Shown piece after piece: positions 60,301 through 64,000 of a stretch of DNA of 64,000 bases. Made by a program: the position numbers and the translations under genes. Each line of letters starts with the position of its first letter. Position 1 is the stretch's first letter. The notes beneath the pieces are model-generated. The model was not told the DNA's origin. It did not search any database and saw nothing but the letters and a program-made list of their open reading frames with translations. Source of the DNA: Siphonodentalium dalli (lineage: Eukaryota > Mollusca > Scaphopoda > Gadilida > Siphonodentaliidae); contig CP136067.1 of the NCBI GenBank assembly GCA_032622095.1, forward strand, positions 57,515,899 to 57,579,898. The letters run 5' to 3'.

Positions 60301-63300
60301 GCATATTGCGAGACTACATCTCCCGTCCATGTTCAATATATCCAGTCTGAAGTTAACAGATACCCCAGATTACGTGAGTCCATGTATAATAAATGTACCC
60401 GTCCCACGACAACGAGCGTGAATACATTTTCTTGAGAAAATATATAACCTATATCCTGTCCTATAGGGTCCCTTTTGTTTGATTTTCACAATGTTAGGCA
60501 TGAGTGAGTCTTCCATGCATGTTCTTGACCCCGCCTTCTTTTCTCTCTCGATAACCTGGCATAAAGAGCGTTTAGCTTTCTTATTGTAAACTGATATATA
60601 CAAAAAAACAGCATTATCGTGTTTTTTTCATGTTTTGTGTGTATTAAATGGGGGGAGTCTTTTTTATATTCCAATCTGATTACTTTTCACATTTCTTGAA
60701 TAATTTCCATTATGTGCAATGTCTGCATGGGTAGCAAAAAAAAATTTAAATCAATCAAATAAAAACTTAATATAAAATCGAATCTAACTGACATGTTTGA
60801 CTATACTCTTCCAGAACTTTCGCTCATTCGAGCGACGAACGGTGGGGGTGTATGGTGACCCCCACCTAATGGTTTCCTGGGATGACGCTCTCCATACATG
60901 TTCGGCAGCCGGGATACAAATCTACCTGAGCAACACTGCCTTCCACATATCCGGTGAAAATAGAGTGATTCGTCAGGGGCAAAAGGCTACCAACCTAAAA
61001 TCGGTTTGTTTACTTAAATTATCTGTTTGCGTTAAGACAACCTATTTTGGGAAGAACAAGACAGTCAATGACTGTGAAGTCGCTCACCTGACTGTAAAGA
61101 CTATGACTCGACTACACAAATCAGTACTTACCAAATTACTTCAAAACAAGTAGTTCTAATCAGGGACGTAGCTACATGTAGAGGGTCTATGTTTAGTGAT
61201 GGGGAGGACCACATCCTCTACCCTTCCCACTATAGCTCATAGCCCGTCCCGCCCCTTCCCAAACAGACCAAACTCTAGTTCATAATATTTCTTTTGCATA
61301 TCCCCATTAGGTTAGAATTTTACACTGATAATTATTATTTTTTTTGAAATTTCCAACCTGACATGCATTTTTTTACCGGCTGATCCCATTTAAACATATT
61401 TGAATCACAACTATCCATGGGGTACCCTACATTTAATTTTTTACAAAACCTAGTTTGTTAACTATATTTAGATTCGTGTGTATAAGATAACTCATTTCGA
61501 TAAAGAAAGTCTACCAGAAAGACACTATATTGTTTGTATATTATGTAAATATAATGAATTTAGACAAATTTTGATTCCGGATGGGGTGGGGTTTTTGTTA
61601 CCAAATGTGTACTTTAAAATGTAAAAAATGGTCATCATAAAATTAGGGGGGGGGTGATAATATGTATATATGATAATCATCACAGTCAAACATGTGTCCA
61701 TGTGATTGAGAATGTTTATTTTCTCGCAGGTTCGTCTTTTGTTCATGTCTTTAGATGGTAACATACTGCTTGGTAGATATATGGCAAAGAATGGAACCAT
61801 ACCTGATACGTTCACATCCAAGAGTACAAAAATAGGCAGAGGTCAGTGTACATGTACTAGCATCACAATCCACTTCAGTAATCCATTCTGGTCTCTTCAT
61901 TCAAATAAGCAAATATATATCACCACTGGTCATCCCTCCTGATAAAATGCAGATGTTAGCGCATGCGGCCTGCTATTAATATGCTCTGATATTGGTTGAT
62001 CATAACTTGGACAACTACGAAGAGTAACGCACCTCATATTAATAGGTGAATTTGTGTTAACAACATAGAGAGTTGGAAGCAAAGTTTGATTCAATGATTG
62101 TTCCCAGAATAACATTTTTATACGCCCTTTTTGAAAAAAGGCCGTATTATAGTATTGGTACGTCCGTCCGTTAACCTGGTTTCCGGATGATAACTTTAGT
62201 TAGAGTGAACCAAATTTAATAAAATTTGGTATGTGGGTTTATTAGCCGAAAAGTAAGTTCAAGTTAAAATTTGGGTTCCGCCCGCCAATTTTCACCGGAG
62301 TTATGCCCCTTATTTGACGTTTTTTGACTTAGAAAATCCTTGAAATTTGTTGTCCGGATGATAACTTTAGTATAGTTTATCGGAATGAATCTATATTTGG
62401 TATATTACTTTCTCCCACCAAAACACAGGTCAAGTTCGAACTTTTTTCGACTCAGAAAATTCAGTTTTTCTTATGTTTTTTGGTTTCCGGATGATAACTC
62501 GATTTTGGAATGTTTATACGCAAAACCCGTTTTTTTGTGGATTACATATATCGAAATACAGCTCAAGTCCGAATTTCGTTTTAATCCGATAATTTTTGCG
62601 AGAGTTATGGCCCCTTTTTGACGTAATTTGACTTAGAAAATCCCTGAAATGTCCGGATGATAACTTTAGTTAAGAGTGAACCGATTTCAATCAAATTTGG
62701 TATGTGGGTTTATTAGGAGAAAAGACAGCTCAAGTTTGAATTTGGATTCCGTCCGCCCAATTTTCACCGGAGTTATGCCCCTTATTTGACGTAATTTGAC
62801 TTAGAAAATCCCTGAAATTTGTTGTCCGGATGATAACTTTACTAGAGCTTATCGGATTCAATGATAATTTGGTATAATACTTTCTCCCACAAAAACACAG
62901 GTCAAGTTCAAATTTGGGTTCCATCCGCCAATTTTCCCCAGAGAGGGCGTATTTTGCACGCCCAGCGTAGCTCTTGTTTGTTTCTAAAAAGGCCACTGTT
63001 CAAACAAGAGCTGGCCTGTTGCCTGATGCATTCCCCCATGTGGCATACCACCTGGTGACTTTGTTCTTAATTTCATTATTAATATCTCTCCAATAATTAA
63101 ATTTTGCATGTCACAGCCATTGTTATATAAACATTACTGTTACAAAGGAATTACCAATAAAAGTCCAATAAGATACCAAAGTCTAATCAAAACTGATAGT
63201 AAACATTGGAAAAAGGTCAAAGCATTGAAAAATATTCAGAAAATCATATTCAGAATAAAATATTTAAATTCACTAAACTATAATATCAGCAATGTTTGTT

Positions 63301-63790
63301 TACAAATCACGGTAACAGTTTTGTTTATATAATGATGCTTTCAATGAGCAAATTGTTTTTATTAGAGAACTATAAATATTATAAATGAATATGAGAACAA
63401 AGTTAATTTGTTTCTTAATATTCTCATCTTTGTGGAAGAACACCACTAAATTGCACATTGATAGCATTATTACATAAACAAAACTTTCATTGTGATTTGT
63501 AAACATCACATGACAGACTTATATATTATTTTTTACACATTTATCCACTGTTAACTATAGTGTCTTGTATTCCTTTAATAATTGCAATTTTTCAGGGAAG
63601 GAGGAGGTATTTCTGGAAAAGGGACGGCACAACATGGTTGTGGTGGTACATAAAGCGTTGGGCATGATGCTAATATTACGAGAATGGGAAGGAAACTATT
63701 TCTTCACGCTTCGAATTGCTGAGAATGTTCTACGCCAATCATCAGGACTGCTAGTTTCAGGATGCCCAAAAGATCAGCTCATACAGCGTG
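54179..63790 (+). CDS. RGM: Repulsive guidance molecule (RGM/Dragon/hemojuvelin) family, partial
   Basis: RGMs are GPI-anchored cell-surface proteins that bind BMPs and neogenin and act as BMP co-receptors and guidance cues. Seven exons (54179-54395, 55761-55951, 57790-57940, 60220-60373, 60815-61003, 61730-61841, 63596-63790) have GT/AG ends. Their phases match at every junction (2, 1, 2, 0, 0, 1) and give about 403 open codons. Diagnostic features, in order: C-x8-C-x7-C-x4-AY across exons 1-2, exactly the RGM N-domain spacing; VYGDPHL with the GDPH autocleavage site, then HTC; KSVRLLFMSLDG, aligning with the vertebrate SKLTIIFKNF; and YFFTLRIAENV...SGCPKDQLIQ, aligning with YLTFAVRMPEEV...RGCPLNQQID. 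The vertebrate RGD of the N-domain is absent. The signal-peptide exon is not found, and the 3' exon(s) with the GPI signal lie beyond the window. Assignment is from motif recall, not a search. Confidence 0.85.
54590..54690 (+). repeat. Minisatellite, ~24-bp unit
   Basis: Four tandem copies of a unit like CATGAGAAATGCATACTAGA, with alternate units carrying GCATGC palindromes. It is in the RGM intron between exons a and b. Confidence 0.8.
55140..55380 (-). mobile_element. ATACCCCC-family core repeat, inverted fragment
   Basis: On the minus strand it contains GAGCTCAATGAAATTTGGTA and a CTAGAGTTATTCTCC-like word. It lies in the RGM intron. The upstream CATACCACCTATAGGGTGGG (about 54890) may belong to a related element end. 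Confidence 0.55.
55761..55951 (+). CDS. RGM: RGM exon b (N-domain, second half)
   Basis: The acceptor is AATGCAG and the donor A|GTGAGA. It begins RWRAAALCIHALIPACDVSM then AYTALRDRA, supplying the fourth and fifth cysteines and the AY motif corresponding to the vertebrate LAYHSAV. It ends GGDLKPDIKR plus one base. Confidence 0.8.
56105..56590 (+). repeat. Tandem ~140-bp repeat, third core family
   Basis: Three to four units with GCGATAACTTGAAC-like start, ATTTTGTTGATATTCG, ATATGAGA-TTGCTCAA and GAGTTATGGCCCTTAATTGG. It sits in the RGM intron between exons b and c. Confidence 0.7.
56740..56990. mobile_element. Hairpin MITE, copy 4 (diverged)
   Basis: GGAAATGTTCATATAATAGG pairs with a later ...ATTCTCTGAACATTTCC (about 56811-56857). 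The following 130 bp resembles the sequence after copy 2 (22806-22900). Confidence 0.55.
57132..57224. mobile_element. 93-bp palindromic MITE
   Basis: TTACGGTGTCTCCA at the left end and TGGAGACACTGTAA at the right end are near-exact inverses. Inner arms TGTGTGGTATAGCGTGAT and ATCACGCTATACCACACA pair fully. A complete hairpin in the RGM intron. Confidence 0.8.
57790..57940 (+). CDS. RGM: RGM exon c (insert of unknown fold, first half)
   Basis: The acceptor is TTTCAG and the donor GTGAGT. It stays open for 50 codons in the phase required by exon b: MRCLNQTEKDQFVQCARQ, then an acidic stretch and ELAPYFN. Two cysteines 11 residues apart and a helical look. I do not recognise it in vertebrate RGMs. 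Confidence 0.65.
57941..60219 (+). other. RGM intron c-d
   Basis: AT-rich intron. Near 58060-58120 and 59340-59400 there are mirror-related segments (GTCTTCTCGTACTAAAG and GACTAAAGACCGGCACCTCC) that could be the inverse ends of a 1.3 kb element (about 58060-59405). The 218-bp MITE at 59810 follows. Confidence 0.5.
59802..60035. mobile_element. Fold-back MITE with 8-bp TSD, copy 2
   Basis: The body 59810-60027 is palindromic from ACAGGGGCTTGTAACGCG to CCCGTTACAGGACCATGTG. It has flanking GGTATTTC duplications (59802-59809, 60028-60035). Same family as 31413-31644, inserted in the RGM intron. Confidence 0.9.
60220..60373 (+). CDS. RGM: RGM exon d (insert, second half)
   Basis: The acceptor is TTACAG and the donor GTGAGT. 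In the phase set by exon c it reads LAIDMLICMRNTIYTSSCNQ then LTDTPDY, 52 codons with no stop. Two more cysteines. An overlapping longer frame in another phase exists (60211-60435), but only this one joins exons c and e. Confidence 0.65.
60815..61003 (+). CDS. RGM: RGM exon e (GDPH autocleavage exon)
   Basis: The acceptor is TTCCAG. The donor GTTTGT is weak but the next exon aligns only with this end. It encodes VYGDPHLMVSW, DALHTC, YLSNTAFHISGEN and KATNLKS. Cleavage between Asp and Pro of GDPH is the family hallmark (a von Willebrand type D-like fold). Confidence 0.88.
61004..61729 (+). other. RGM intron e-f with inverted AGCTC-element tail
   Basis: 61040-61150 is an inverted copy of the AGCTC family 1 3' region (AAGACAGTCAATGACTGTG is its terminal hairpin). 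More of the same family follows to about 61440. The open frame running past exon e is this repeat. Confidence 0.65.
61730..61841 (+). CDS. RGM: RGM exon f
   Basis: The acceptor is TCGCAG and the donor GTCAGT. It starts VRLLFMSLDGNILLGRYMAK and ends TKIGR plus one base. It aligns with the vertebrate LTIIFKNFQECVDQ segment, but without its cysteine. Confidence 0.85.
62115..62979 (+). mobile_element. ATACGCCC-family element, copy 2
   Basis: Same start, core units and terminal hairpin plus AGCTCTTGTTT as 26453-27415, with internal deletions (for example near 62440). An inverted related end (AACAAGAGCTGGCC) follows at about 63003. Confidence 0.75.
63596..63790 (+). CDS. RGM: RGM exon g (C-terminal core, last exon in the window)
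   Basis: The acceptor is TTTCAG and the donor G|GTATGT. It reads GKEEVFLEKGRHNMVVVVHK, YFFTLRIAENVLRQSSG and SGCPKDQLIQR, closing the conserved RGM C-domain. The next exon lies beyond 64000 or in the last 200 bases, where none was recognised. Confidence 0.87.
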
Positions 63791-64000
63791 GTATGTTCAG
63801 TACATTAATAAGGGGCATAACTCTTTTTATATCCCTATGAAATTGAGTTATAATATAGTATCAGTTATCTTCTCTTCTTTGGATAATGTCAGGCAAATGA
63901 TGACGATATTGTTGTTGCTGTTGGTATTTTCGAATGAATTATCCATAGTATCCATACGACATATATGAACAAGATGAATAATTGACTAAATAGTGTTTGA

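Noticed and set aside
60211-60435. Longer frame overlapping RGM exon d in another phase
   Set aside because: Its phase cannot join exon c or e; the chosen phase joins both.

Overview
This is eukaryotic DNA, most likely from a marine lophotrochozoan invertebrate (mollusc- or brachiopod-like). It is AT-rich and repeat-dominated, with small phase-matched exons separated by kilobase introns. Many hAT-type elements and hairpin MITEs are present, along with several mosaic elements built as 'hairpin, then CGTCC microsatellite, then 110-175 bp core repeats', a type known from bivalves (pearl / Helitron-related elements). The organism call is inference. Nearly every other open frame in the window is a shadow of repeats.

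Only two host genes can be supported, both on the + strand and both incomplete here. (1) Ribosomal protein S16 (RPS16): four coding exons between 7244 and 25842 supply the last 130 codons. A polyadenylation signal lies 13 bases after the stop. The short N-terminal exon was not found. Its introns hold nested hAT and Transib-like elements, a Helentron-like element and MITEs. (2) A repulsive guidance molecule (RGM/Dragon/hemojuvelin) family gene: seven exons between 54179 and 63790, all joining in phase. They include the RGM N-terminal cysteine spacing, the GDPH autocleavage site and the RGM C-terminal core. The signal-peptide exon and the 3' exon(s) with the GPI signal are not identified. Two exons between the N-domain and the GDPH domain add about 100 residues that vertebrate RGMs lack in recognisable form.

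Layout: 1-7243 duplicated sequence, a Helentron-like element split by a hAT element with a perfect 8-bp target duplication, and a second hAT-like element. 7244-25842 RPS16. 25861-54178 gene-poor repeat territory: ATACGCCC element, AGCTC satellite arrays, a fold-back MITE, Helitron-like tandem copies, an (AT)n tract, a possible decayed Ty3/gypsy fragment, a decayed CR1-like LINE, a dense palindrome array, and a hAT-like element with poly-G ends. 54179-64000 RGM with a second ATACGCCC element and another fold-back MITE in its introns.

The two genes have no evident functional link: S16 is a core part of the 40S ribosome, and RGM is a cell-surface BMP co-receptor/guidance protein. The most notable non-genic theme is that several otherwise different repeat families share a terminal hairpin, similar 3' ends and an ATGAAATTTGGTATG-like core, which suggests one superfamily of rolling-circle-type elements.
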